Below, one piece after another: positions 52,167 to 60,633 of a stretch of DNA of 64,000 nt (the stretch's first letter is position 1; each line of letters starts with the position of its first letter). The notes beneath the pieces are model-generated. The model ran no database searches. It saw only the letters and a program-made list of their open reading frames with translations, and was not told where the DNA came from. Source of the stretch: Nitrosarchaeum sp. GTDB lineage: Archaea > Thermoproteota > Nitrososphaeria > Nitrososphaerales > Nitrosopumilaceae. A program made the translations under genes and the position numbers. The stretch is from NCBI GenBank assembly GCA_023265135.1, contig JAHFUM010000002.1:52300-116299 (forward strand). Reading direction: 5' to 3'.

Positions 52167-53782
52167 ACAGGTACATTTTTTTAGTTATTTGTGGTCTCGT
52201 GCCAATCATACTTGCACCGATATGGATATTCGGTATTGCGCCAGAGCTTGAAAAATTACCAATGGATTATCACTATTATGAAGAACAAATAGGAATCAAC
52301 AGTCTTGTCTCTAAATATGGAGATAAATTACCACCACCCTTTAAGCATCACGACATTCACGAAATCAAAGTTGTAGGTATCAATGGCAATATTCTAAAGA
52401 TACAAAGCACTCTACAAGCAACAAACGTCGATAACGGGTTTAAATTTTTGGATGAAACAAGAGATTTCTTTGTCACTCGAGATACTAGGGCACATGAAAC
52501 AGTAGAAAAAGGATATTTTTTATTTCCCCCAAATACACAACAACACGATTATTTCCTTACATTCCCATTAGCGTTTACTCATGCAACATTTACCTTTGAA
52601 GGAAAAGATATAGTTCAAGGCCTCGAAGTTTACAAATTCAGCTGTCTCTCTCAGCCTTATGATATAACAAAGGCAATACCCCAATTCAAAGGATACAAAG
52701 TGCTTAGTTTCTACAAATGCGTAATTTGGATAGAACCAATTACAGGTAAACATGTTGATTTTCTATTAGAATGGGAGAGCTTCTATGAGGAGAATGGAGA
52801 ACTTACATTATTAGCTGAAAAAGGTCATAAAAGAACCAGTCCTGATTATGTAACAAAACTTGTAATTGATGTACAAAAAGAAAAATTAATCTTCCAAATA
52901 TACAATACGGTTGTTCCAGTAGTACTGCTAGTTGGTGGTTCTTTGATTTTGATATCTAGTCGTTTTGTTATTATAAGAAAAACACAAGAACTGGAAATTG
53001 TCAAATCAAAGCTAACTGATGATGTTTCTGAATTAGAAAAGATTGTTAAACAAAGAACTGCAGAATTGATAAAAGCTGAAAGACTCAGTGTGATTGGCCA
53101 ACTATCATCGAGAATCTCTCATGATATTAGAAACCCATTATCTGTACTTGTGTCATCTTTAGAGATAATCAAAAAACTAAACACAAGCAATGATGTACGT
53201 ATGCTGAACTCAATTGATCGATCTTTTGTGTCCATTGAAAGGATAAGACACCAAATAGATGACGTATTGAACTTTCTTCGAACTATTCCATTACATCTTG
53301 AAAATAACTCTTTAACCAAAATCATTGAATCTATATTAGAAACGATAGAAAAACCAAGTAACATTGAGGTGATATTGCCTACGCATGATTTTATAATCGA
53401 ATGCGACAAGCAAAAATTAGAAACTGTCTTTACCAATATTTTACACAATGCATTTCAAGCTATAGATGAACAAAATGGTTCAGTCTACATACGTTTTTTC
53501 AACGAATTAAATAACTCAATTAAAATAGAATTTGAAAATACTGGACCGCCAATTTCAAAAGAAAACGCCTCAAAAATATTTGAACCTCTTTTTACTACCA
53601 AGCAAAAAGGAACTGGATTAGGTCTAGCCAGCTGTAAACACCTAATTGAACAACACAAAGGAACAATCACAGTTAATCTAGATCCAGTCATATTTACAAT
53701 TGTATTACCTATAAAACAAGATAATCAAGCAGGAGATCCTAACAATGTCCTCAAACTTGAAAAAAACTCTTCTATTAATTGA
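52163..53782 (+). CDS. Sensor histidine kinase with DUF3068 (PorA-like) extracellular domain
   Basis: A 539-residue membrane kinase. It has a first helix (about 5-25) and an extracellular region (about 30-245) resembling DUF3068, known from actinobacterial PorA-family proteins (KGYFLFPPNTQQHDY, GLEVYKF). A second helix (248-270) and a coiled linker follow, then the kinase core with H320 in SRISHDIRNPL, the N box NILHNAFQAID and the G box GTGLGLASC. It overlaps the binding-protein gene by 4 nt and the response regulator by 38 nt. The three genes form one signalling cassette. Confidence 0.87.
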   Translation: MNRYIFLVICGLVPIILAPIWIFGIAPELEKLPMDYHYYEEQIGINSLVSKYGDKLPPPFKHHDIHEIKVVGINGNILKIQSTLQATNVDNGFKFLDETRDFFVTRDTRAHETVEKGYFLFPPNTQQHDYFLTFPLAFTHATFTFEGKDIVQGLEVYKFSCLSQPYDITKAIPQFKGYKVLSFYKCVIWIEPITGKHVDFLLEWESFYEENGELTLLAEKGHKRTSPDYVTKLVIDVQKEKLIFQIYNTVVPVVLLVGGSLILISSRFVIIRKTQELEIVKSKLTDDVSELEKIVKQRTAELIKAERLSVIGQLSSRISHDIRNPLSVLVSSLEIIKKLNTSNDVRMLNSIDRSFVSIERIRHQIDDVLNFLRTIPLHLENNSLTKIIESILETIEKPSNIEVILPTHDFIIECDKQKLETVFTNILHNAFQAIDEQNGSVYIRFFNELNNSIKIEFENTGPPISKENASKIFEPLFTTKQKGTGLGLASCKHLIEQHKGTITVNLDPVIFTIVLPIKQDNQAGDPNNVLKLEKNSSIN

Positions 53783-54116
53783 TGATGAAAATGATGTTTT
53801 GGAATCCATGCAGATAATTCTTGAATTGGATGGCAAAAAGACAATCACAGCATCAAGTGGTGAAATAGGAATTCAAATGTATACAGAACACAACCCATCA
53901 TTAGTATTTTTAGATTTAAACATGCCAAGAATGAATGGATTTGAAGTTTTTTCTAAATTAATTGCTTATGACAAAGATGCCAAAGTTATTTTCTTTACTG
54001 GCTCACAAATTGATGAAGCTAAACTAAAACAAGCAAAACAGAATGGTTTGTTGGATCTAGTCATTAAGCCTTTATCATTAAATGAATTGAATAAAGTCAT
54101 TGATAAATACATTTGA
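53745..54116 (+). CDS. CheY-like single-domain response regulator
   Basis: A 123-residue receiver domain with no output domain. D57 (LVFLDLNMP) is the phosphoacceptor, with the acidic pocket DDEND near 13-17 and K108 in VIKPL. It is encoded inside the 3' end of the kinase gene in another frame (38-nt overlap), so it is the cognate partner. Output must go through protein contacts. Confidence 0.92.
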   Translation: MSSNLKKTLLLIDDENDVLESMQIILELDGKKTITASSGEIGIQMYTEHNPSLVFLDLNMPRMNGFEVFSKLIAYDKDAKVIFFTGSQIDEAKLKQAKQNGLLDLVIKPLSLNELNKVIDKYI

Positions 54117-54144
54117 ATTAATTGTGACTCAAATTGGTTCAGAA

Positions 54145-54210
54145 GTTAGATTTGCTAAATTCTAGAATTGGATTAAAATTTAATATTCATTCCTAACTGC
54201 ATCCAAATTA
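54145..54210 (+). repeat. Intergenic repeat copy A
   Basis: Its first 25 bases (54145-54169) are identical to 55819-55843 (copy B). The later part TTCATTCCTAACTGCATCC is a diverged form of the segment shared by copies B and C. Confidence 0.65.
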
Positions 54211-54280
54211 TTATCTACAGTGTACCGAGTTTCTTTGAAGTATGTGAATATAATTTTTTATCCAAATAACAAATGTGATT

Positions 54281-54312
54281 TGATGAATTTAACTAAATTT
54301 CCAAATTCATCA
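54281..54312. promoter_or_regulatory. 10-bp inverted repeat before the Met-rich secreted protein gene
   Basis: TGATGAATTT (54281-54290) pairs perfectly with AAATTCATCA (54303-54312) across a 12-nt loop. It lies about 67 nt upstream of ATG 54379, just before the AT-rich promoter region. Operator or RNA hairpin. Confidence 0.45.
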
Positions 54313-54378
54313 TAATGAAATTAAAAAATACTCAGATTTGGAAAAATGCTTTTAACGATTAATTTACGATCTTTTCCA

Positions 54379-55791
54379 ATGAATACAACACTGAAAATCA
54401 TAGCCTTATTGGCTATCTTGCCACTCCTTACTATGGCCTTTACTCAGAGCTACTTTACTGAAGCAGCTGCTGAAAAAGGAAAAGGAGTTCCATCACATTC
54501 CTATGGTTCTAGAAACGCTGGTATAGTTTGTGGGGATAGATTATGTTCTGTTCCTGCAACTCAACTAGTCAAAGAACAAAAGGTAGAACAAAAACAGATG
54601 ATGAAAGATAACACCATGATGAAAAATAACACCATGATGAAAGATAACACCATGATGAAAAATAACACCATGATGAAAGATAACACCATGATGAAAAATA
54701 ACACCATGATGAAAAATAACACCATGATGAAAAATAACACCATGATGAAAGATAACACCATGATGAAAAATAACACCATGATGGAACAAACAATGACAGA
54801 TAAAATGACTCAAGCTGTTGATGCAGGTTCTGTTCTAAAACTATCTAGAACAAATGTTCCAACCAAGATTCCATTACATCAAGGATTCTACAATGGCAAA
54901 GAAGTATACTACATCATTACAGACTCTAGTGATCAAGCACATGCAGATGCAATATCAAAAAATCAGAAATGGAAAGTAGAACTAGCTCCGCTACTAAAGA
55001 ATGCTCCTGCCAAGGCACTATCAAAAACATACATGTTTACAAATGGAGTAAACGGTGATGGGGTACACAAATACCAAGGAGAAGTTTTTACCAGCACTCC
55101 AGCCCAATCAGATGTATACAGTGCACTCACATCTCATGTTCATGTAACATGGAAAGATGGTACAGCACCAAGAATATTGGATTCAGAAAATGCAATACTT
55201 GATGCAGAGAAAAAAGGCGAAGTAATGCTGAATACAGTAGAGGTTGTCTTAAACATGCCACAAATAGTTTGGCCGGATGGACAAATGATGGTTAAAGAAG
55301 ACAAAAACTTGGCTGATGATACACCATATGCTGGAGGACAGGTTCTAGATATTAACATCAAGGAAAAATCTGTGACATTTATTGCACACAGAGGTTGGGG
55401 TCCAGACGGTAGATCTATCTACTATATTGTAACTGATGCAACACCTTCAGGTCCAGCCAAAATGATGGGAGTAACAAGTGCACCAAATGATGCAAGTCTT
55501 ATTGCAAATTCAGCGGCAGTTGATCTGTATCAATTCAAAAATGGAATCAAAGGCTCAGGCCCATTAGGATTCCAAGCAGGAATTGCATCAGGTGCACAAG
55601 GTGATGCTAACTATTCTCCAATGTGGAGAATCAACGTCATCGAATGGAAAGATGCTACTAAAGCATCATTGCTTGAAAACATTTCTGACATAATGGCATA
55701 CAAAAATGCAGGTAAAATCGACATAGGTCTAGCAAGACCAATGGATAGTGATCACATAGTAAACTGTCCTTTCATTGATCCCTTCCAATAG
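54379..55791 (+). CDS. Secreted protein with Met-rich repeats and duplicated DUF7482-like domain
   Basis: About 470 residues. The signal peptide starts at MNTTLKIIALLAILPLLTMA, and a short mature N terminus follows. Ten tandem MMK(D/N)NT hexapeptides come next, then two related beta domains (PLHQGFYNGKEVYYIITDSS... and VTFIAHRGWGPDGRSIYYIVTDA...). ATG 54379 starts the signal peptide directly; ATG 54346 would put 11 residues before it. The 20 paired methionines could bind copper(I), by analogy with Met-motif copper proteins, which is inference. The gene is flanked by repeats A and B. Confidence 0.75.
   Translation: MNTTLKIIALLAILPLLTMAFTQSYFTEAAAEKGKGVPSHSYGSRNAGIVCGDRLCSVPATQLVKEQKVEQKQMMKDNTMMKNNTMMKDNTMMKNNTMMKDNTMMKNNTMMKNNTMMKNNTMMKDNTMMKNNTMMEQTMTDKMTQAVDAGSVLKLSRTNVPTKIPLHQGFYNGKEVYYIITDSSDQAHADAISKNQKWKVELAPLLKNAPAKALSKTYMFTNGVNGDGVHKYQGEVFTSTPAQSDVYSALTSHVHVTWKDGTAPRILDSENAILDAEKKGEVMLNTVEVVLNMPQIVWPDGQMMVKEDKNLADDTPYAGGQVLDINIKEKSVTFIAHRGWGPDGRSIYYIVTDATPSGPAKMMGVTSAPNDASLIANSAAVDLYQFKNGIKGSGPLGFQAGIASGAQGDANYSPMWRINVIEWKDATKASLLENISDIMAYKNAGKIDIGLARPMDSDHIVNCPFIDPFQ
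54598..54777 (+). repeat. Ten 18-bp tandem repeats encoding MMK(D/N)NT
   Basis: Units differ at one base that switches Asp and Asn codons (GAT or AAT). The open frames seen on the reverse strand here are products of the repeat, not genes. Copy number probably varies between strains. Confidence 0.9.
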
Positions 55792-55818
55792 GGATATTTT
55801 TTTATTTTTTCTATCTTT

Positions 55819-55912
55819 GTTAGATTTGCTAAATTCTAGAATTAAATTTTAATTTAATTTTCATACCTATCTGCGCCCAAAATATTGCCCATAATGGGAG
55901 TAGAGTCCCTGT
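55819..55912 (+). repeat. Intergenic repeat copy B
   Basis: The first 25 bases match copy A exactly. The second part (55858-55912) matches copy C (TTTTCATACCTATCTGCG, then CCCATAATGG and TAGAGTCCCTGT). It contains the short palindrome CCCATAATGGG. It lies between the 3' ends of two convergent genes. Confidence 0.7.
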
Positions 55913-55927
55913 AATGTAGAATCTAAA

Positions 55928-56692
55928 CTATATTTGCAATGTGAAGATCATACTGTCTTCAACAAATGATTTCTTTTTCGAATCAAATTGAAATTGACTT
56001 TTGGCTTCAGGCGAATTAGTAAATTCATCTATAATTTTTTCCATATCTGCATTACTTGTTTTTGCTCGAGAGAACCAACTATCTAAATCATGAGTAAGAG
56101 GGTTGCTCTGTTTGTTTAAAACGTTAAATTTTTGTTCACTAAACATTGATTCCCACTCTGCTATGTTAAATTGTTTAACATGGGAATGATCTCTTAATTT
56201 GTTAATATGATTCACAAAATCATTCATTGATTTTGTTTCTGGTGCGATTATGTCTACAAGAATTAGTTTTCCATTATGTTTCAAAACTCTTTTAATTTCA
56301 GATAGGAATTTTTTAACATCGCTAAAATGATGAGTAGCAAACCTACAAGTGATTATGTCAAAAGTATCTTCTTTAAATTTTAAATTATCTGCAGGCATTA
56401 TTTCTGCAACAATATTTTTAATATTTTTGTGATTAATATTTTGTTTAAGAATTTCAATCATTTTAGGAGTAATATCTATGGCATTTACTGATTTGACGAA
56501 AGGAGCAATTTTCATAGCAACATGACCAGCACCTGTTGCTACATCCAATACAGTCATTGTGAAATTTGGATTTATCTTGTCTAGTATTATCTCTAGATCT
56601 ATTCCTCTAGAAAAAATAGTATCTTTAGAATAATTCTCAGCAGTTTTATCAAATTGTTCTACAGTTTTTGTATCAATCTCAAAATCTGTCAT
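55928..56692 (-). CDS. Class I SAM-dependent methyltransferase
   Basis: A 254-residue Rossmann methyltransferase. SAM motif I is VLDVATGAGHVAMKIAP (about 46-62), followed by AIDITPKMIEI and a FDIITCRFATHHFSD acidic/post-motif block, as in the UbiE-like small-molecule group. The substrate is unknown. The gene is bracketed by direct repeats B and C and stands between convergent and divergent neighbours, which may reflect insertion as a unit. Confidence 0.83.
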   Translation of the reverse strand: MTDFEIDTKTVEQFDKTAENYSKDTIFSRGIDLEIILDKINPNFTMTVLDVATGAGHVAMKIAPFVKSVNAIDITPKMIEILKQNINHKNIKNIVAEIMPADNLKFKEDTFDIITCRFATHHFSDVKKFLSEIKRVLKHNGKLILVDIIAPETKSMNDFVNHINKLRDHSHVKQFNIAEWESMFSEQKFNVLNKQSNPLTHDLDSWFSRAKTSNADMEKIIDEFTNSPEAKSQFQFDSKKKSFVEDSMIFTLQI

Positions 56693-56733
56693 ATCGAAAT
56701 TAATAATTATTTAGTTAAATCTCTTTAAGTGAC

Positions 56734-56787
56734 TTTTCATACCTATCTGCGTCCAAATTTGTCCCATAATGGTGATAGAGTCCCTGT
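56734..56787 (+). repeat. Intergenic repeat copy C
   Basis: About 54 bases closely matching 55858-55912 of copy B. It is followed by GGGCCCATA and, further on, a GTTCAAGTCC segment that resembles tRNA pieces. Confidence 0.65.
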
Positions 56788-56871
56788 GGGCCCATACTAT
56801 CTGTTAGTTCAAGTCCTGTCATTTTAGATCTTAAAGGTTTAAAATTAAAGCCATCAAATGTAATTTTTGAA

Positions 56872-58317
56872 GTGAGGAAAATTTTAGAAACTAAAAAATT
56901 ATTGCAAAGTATTATCTCAGGAGATGTATTATCTGATAAAGAAATTCTAAACTATTATTCTGTAGATGCAAGTTCATATCAAATTATTCCAAAGTTGATA
57001 GTAATTCCAAAAAATAAAAAAGATGTGATAAATGTAGTTAAAATTGCAAAAAAATACAAAATATCAGTTACTGCAAGAGGTGCAGGAACAAGTCTAGTAG
57101 GAAACTCGTTAAATAACGGAATAATATTGGATTTAAAAAAATTCGATTTTATAAAAATTAAAAATAATCATCTCAAAGTAGGTGCGGGTTTTATCAAAGG
57201 CAAATTAGATGAAATATTACAAAAAAGTGGAATGTTTTTTCCGCCTAATCCCTCCATTGGTCCATATTGTTCAATTGGGGGAATGATTGGCACTAATGCT
57301 TCTGGCAGTAGAAGTTTGAAATATGGTAGTATGATTGATAATATTGAAAAAATAACTTTTGTTGATGGCAATGGCAAGAAAATAATGTTGCCAAAAAATA
57401 AAAAAATAGGCGCAAAAATTCTTAAATTTACAAAAAAATTAGAGCATGAAAAATTTCCCAAAGTCACAAAAAATTCTTCAGGATATAGGCTAGATTCAAT
57501 CAAATCAATTCAAGATACACACAAAGTTATTGCCGGTTCTGAAGGAACCCTTGGAATAATACTCTCAGCTGAGTTAAAAATTAAATCCATCCCAAAAAAT
57601 AGAGTTCTTTTTGTAATATCTTACAACTCTGAAAATGATGCTGCTCATGATTGTGCCTCAATTCTAACTACATTGCCAGCAGCAGTAGAATTTATGGATA
57701 AGACAATAATGAAAAACATTAGTCACAAATTTCACAGAGATTCCACCTGCTTGCTTTTTGTGGAATATGATTCTAAACAAAGAAACATCCAAAAAAGATT
57801 GAAAACAATAACTAGAGGCAATATTGTAAAAACTCTCAAAAAAGATTCTGAGATTCAACGTTGGTGGAAATTTCGAGATTCTTCATTGTATTACAGCTCA
57901 AAATCAATTAAAGATAAAACTCTGCATGTAATTGAAGATGCCACAGTCCCTGTTGCATATCTTCCAGAATTATTTTCATTAATTAATAAAATTAATCAGA
58001 AATATCACACAAAATCAATCACGTATGGACACGCAGGTAATGGAAATATTCACGTTCGATTAATCTCAAATGGGAAAATTCAGAGTATCAAAAAAATTGC
58101 AGATGAGTATTTTGATAACGTCATTAAACTTGGTGGAACTATTACTGGTGAACATGGAGATGGCTTGGCAAGATCCGAATATGTTAGAAAGCAATATGGT
58201 TCAGTCAATTATGATATCTTTAAAGAATTAAAAAATCAGTTTGATCCTGGGCATATATTAAATCCTGGAAAAATAATCTCTCATAAAAGTAGTATAATTA
58301 GTCACTTAAAATTTTAA
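56872..58317 (+). CDS. FAD-linked oxidase (GlcD / D-lactate dehydrogenase family)
   Basis: A 481-residue flavoenzyme. The FAD-binding PCMH domain shows VTARGAGTSLVGNSL and NPSIGPYCSIGGMIGTNASG. The C-terminal oxidase domain ends with YGHAGNGNIHVR and GTITGEHGDGLARSEYV. It oxidises 2-hydroxyacids such as glycolate or D-lactate. The partner Fe-S subunit GlcF is not adjacent. The start is GTG at 56872. Confidence 0.88.
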   Translation: MRKILETKKLLQSIISGDVLSDKEILNYYSVDASSYQIIPKLIVIPKNKKDVINVVKIAKKYKISVTARGAGTSLVGNSLNNGIILDLKKFDFIKIKNNHLKVGAGFIKGKLDEILQKSGMFFPPNPSIGPYCSIGGMIGTNASGSRSLKYGSMIDNIEKITFVDGNGKKIMLPKNKKIGAKILKFTKKLEHEKFPKVTKNSSGYRLDSIKSIQDTHKVIAGSEGTLGIILSAELKIKSIPKNRVLFVISYNSENDAAHDCASILTTLPAAVEFMDKTIMKNISHKFHRDSTCLLFVEYDSKQRNIQKRLKTITRGNIVKTLKKDSEIQRWWKFRDSSLYYSSKSIKDKTLHVIEDATVPVAYLPELFSLINKINQKYHTKSITYGHAGNGNIHVRLISNGKIQSIKKIADEYFDNVIKLGGTITGEHGDGLARSEYVRKQYGSVNYDIFKELKNQFDPGHILNPGKIISHKSSIISHLKF

Positions 58318-58414
58318 ATATGTTTTATTTTGTTTAAAAATTTGCATTATTTTCAACAAATTTAAAGAAACTATGTCAACAAGATTATTTTTCAATACAT
58401 GAAATACTCTAACA

Positions 58415-58666
58415 TTGAGAAATGTTCATGAGGACATTACAAGTCTAGAAAAAGAGATTTTACAAACAGAAGATAAAATCATAGAATATCTGAGTGCAGG
58501 ATATCAAAGAGGAATTGAAACATCACTTCATCGCCTAGATTCAGATTTAAAATATCTTAGTATACTTGCAAATGGAGCACCACTTGACAAAACTGAAGAT
58601 AGAAAAATCATGGATTTTCTGAGAATCCATTATGACTATATGCGTAAGTTATCTGTTCCAGTCTAG
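58415..58666 (+). CDS. Small helical hypothetical protein
   Basis: An 83-residue soluble protein with a heptad-like first part (DITSLEKEILQTEDKIIEYL), probably a helical hairpin. TTG 58415 or an ATG-like start slightly later are possible. No family is recognised. Confidence 0.55.
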   Translation: MRNVHEDITSLEKEILQTEDKIIEYLSAGYQRGIETSLHRLDSDLKYLSILANGAPLDKTEDRKIMDFLRIHYDYMRKLSVPV

Positions 58667-58764
58667 TTTTTCAAACTCGTCATAATTTCACAATAATTAT
58701 TTGGAATTTATCTGGCTTTGATTTGTCCCAAATAACTAAATATCATCATCACGTATAGTTTATA

Positions 58765-58962
58765 GTGTCTTTATACAATCCTGAAGACCCAAAAAGTTCA
58801 GTAGATCTCTTAACCGAAGTAGTACTAAATTCCAATAGAACTATTTATTGTCATTACTTTATGGAATGTGGCAAAAAGGCAAATAAACAAATTGATTTGG
58901 ATGGTAAAACAATTAATGTTTGCAATTATCACTACGATGAAATTCACTCAAAGAAAAAATAA
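58765..58962 (+). CDS. Small Cys/His-rich protein
   Basis: A 65-residue protein with C29, H30, C35, C53, H56 and H61, which could hold zinc. The GTG start has no strong alternative. No family is recognised. It converges with the phasin-like gene. Confidence 0.6.
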   Translation: MSLYNPEDPKSSVDLLTEVVLNSNRTIYCHYFMECGKKANKQIDLDGKTINVCNYHYDEIHSKKK

Positions 58963-58980
58963 AAAAGAAAAACAATCACA

Positions 58981-59400
58981 CTAGTTTTTTACTTGTGTGA
59001 ATGGGTTTATCCAAGACTGGACAATATTTTTATTCAAGTCAGCAAATGCGCTTACATTATCGTTAAATGTTTTAATGTTTTGTACGGTTGCATCAATTGT
59101 GGTTTTAACAATTTGATTTTGGACAGTATTTGCTTGAACAACTTGCTTGTTGATATCTACAAATGTAGTTTTTGTTGCATCTGGGATTTCAGTTGAAAAT
59201 CCATTCTTTTTTGCAAATTCTTGCTGCATTGAGATTGAAGCATCGATTGTTTTTTCACAAGTTTTGGCACATTCTTCTTGTAGGTGTGTCAAAGACTGGA
59301 AATACTGTGGTACATTTTTTGTAACATTTTCAAAATATTTTTGAACATTTTGCTTGTACAATGAATAAACGTTTTCTGATTGATTTGTTTGTGTATTCAT
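58981..59400 (-). CDS. Phasin-like protein
   Basis: A 139-residue all-helical amphipathic protein (YKQNVQKYFENVTKNVPQYF, QQEFAKKNG, TIDATVQNIKTFNDNVSAFA), the pattern of phasins that coat polyhydroxyalkanoate granules. Thaumarchaea are known to encode PHA synthase genes, so granule association is plausible but unproven. ATG 59400 has a TATA-like GTATATATAA about 30 nt upstream on the minus strand. It faces a winged-helix gene across a repeat operator, like a PhaP/PhaR pair. Confidence 0.68.
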   Translation of the reverse strand: MNTQTNQSENVYSLYKQNVQKYFENVTKNVPQYFQSLTHLQEECAKTCEKTIDASISMQQEFAKKNGFSTEIPDATKTTFVDINKQVVQANTVQNQIVKTTIDATVQNIKTFNDNVSAFADLNKNIVQSWINPFTQVKN

Positions 59401-59432
59401 GGCTCTGATTATGGCTATGGTTATATATACTA

Positions 59433-59472
59433 TTGGTAATAATTGGTAATAGTTGGTTACAACTGGTAATAA
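59433..59472. promoter_or_regulatory. Four phased 10-bp direct repeats (TTGGTAATAA) between divergent promoters
   Basis: Units start at 59433, 59443, 59453 (TTGGTTACAA) and 59463 (CTGGTAATAA), exactly 10 bp apart, so they face the same side of the helix. The array fills the space between the minus TATA box of the phasin-like gene (59421-59430) and the plus TATA box of the winged-helix gene (59472-59479). Confidence 0.72.
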
Positions 59473-59500
59473 TTATAAGTAAGAGAAAATACGACGACAC

Positions 59501-59782
59501 ATGACAGCCTACAGAACAAGTATGCAAATAATATCTGACCTTCTTAGCACTACCAATGAATCCGGACAAGAAGGAATTAAGATAACGCGATTATTGACAA
59601 AGGTAAACTTATCACATTCCAGATTATCGAAAATTTTGGATACACTAACTGGTTCTGGTCTATTAAACAAAATAGACTTTGATGGCAAAAATACAATTGT
59701 AATAACTGAAAAAGGAAGACAGTATCTAGAATCTTATTTAAAATTCTCTAGTATTGCCGAATCCTTTGGACTGGAACTCTAG
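59501..59782 (+). CDS. Small winged-helix transcription regulator
   Basis: A 93-residue winged-helix protein (ITRLLTKVNLSHSRLSKILDTL recognition region, IDFDGKNTIVITEKGRQYLE wing). This is the compact archaeal DUF4364/PadR-like layout with no ligand domain. ATG 59501 lies 28 nt after a TATA-like TTATAAG. It likely binds the phased repeats and controls itself and the phasin-like gene; this is inference from position. Confidence 0.78.
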   Translation: MTAYRTSMQIISDLLSTTNESGQEGIKITRLLTKVNLSHSRLSKILDTLTGSGLLNKIDFDGKNTIVITEKGRQYLESYLKFSSIAESFGLEL

Positions 59783-59787
59783 TAGTC

Positions 59788-59970
59788 ATGTTAATTAAAA
59801 AACTAAAGGGGTTAGATAGAATTCATCCCTCATTTTTTTATCTGAAAATAAAAAGCATGTTTTTGAAGGAAGGACAATTCAAAATGTCACATAGAAAAAA
59901 CATACTTTATCACTTGAATATCTTAGATCCTGCATTAGATGATTCAACACCCAAAGAAGACTTTGACTAA
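59788..59970 (+). CDS. Small basic hypothetical protein
   Basis: A 60-residue protein with basic first half and acidic tail. It starts 5 nt after the winged-helix gene, so it is likely translated from the same mRNA. No family is recognised. Confidence 0.45.
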   Translation: MLIKKLKGLDRIHPSFFYLKIKSMFLKEGQFKMSHRKNILYHLNILDPALDDSTPKEDFD

Positions 59971-60058
59971 AATTTCTAATGGATGTTTATCAAAATAATC
60001 ATAAAACAAAAAATAGATTCATCTCTCTTTTTGTTTTCATTTGTATTTTATGTAAATA

Positions 60059-60439
60059 TTAACCGTATTTCTTTTGAGCCATTCTAGAAGCTTCACCACT
60101 CTTAATTTTGCTAAAATCATCGAGAACTTCATCATCTGTTTTGTCATCCATTTCTACCAGGATTAACTTTAGCTTTTCATTAACTATCCTAGCTTTGTCT
60201 TCTAACTCTAAAGCAATCACTTTTACACCAGCTGATCTCAGCCTTGAAACAAATGGCTTGTCTACCGTAATCACAACTGAATTAGTTTCTTGAGAATACC
60301 TGAGAATGTTTTCATCAGATCTTGCTTCCTTTGTGGATCCAAGTTTTTCGGTAACTGTACTGACATCCCATCCCTTATCTAACAAAACATCTCTCAAATC
60401 CTCCAGTGGAACATCTAGGATAATTTTTGGTTTAGACAG
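60059..60439 (-). CDS. DUF5615/PIN-like protein with non-standard start
   Basis: Read from CTG 60439 it is 126 residues and begins MSKPKIILDVPLEDLRDVLL, continuing to SVVITVDKPFVSRLRSAGVK, the PIN-like pattern of DUF5615 toxin or nuclease relatives. Starting at TTG 60397 would remove the first strand and its Asp. No standard start exists between the upstream TAA and that TTG. No antitoxin gene is adjacent. It is divergent from the RAM-domain gene. Confidence 0.65.
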   Translation of the reverse strand: MSKPKIILDVPLEDLRDVLLDKGWDVSTVTEKLGSTKEARSDENILRYSQETNSVVITVDKPFVSRLRSAGVKVIALELEDKARIVNEKLKLILVEMDDKTDDEVLDDFSKIKSGEASRMAQKKYG

Positions 60440-60633
60440 ACAATGTATTAGTATCTGAACTTAATATTTTTTCATCAAATAAGCAGTTATGCAAATCATG
60501 TAATTACTAGTATTAAATAATGATAAGGAATTTATTAAATATGTATAAAAGTATTTAGATATATGATATTTAATTAAACAAATATCCATCTGTTTACCTT
60601 TAATCTTAAATAATTATTTACAGTAATATCATA

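Noticed and set aside
54598-54777. Possible CRISPR array
   Set aside because: Units of 18 bp are contiguous without spacers and are in frame inside a secreted protein gene.
54561-54813. Three overlapping reverse-strand frames rich in His, Phe, Ser and Trp
   Set aside because: They arise only because the 18-bp repeat has no stop codon on the other strand.
56800-56830. tRNA gene around GTTCAAGTCCTGTC
   Set aside because: No matching T-stem 5' strand, no anticodon arm and no acceptor stem; at most a remnant.
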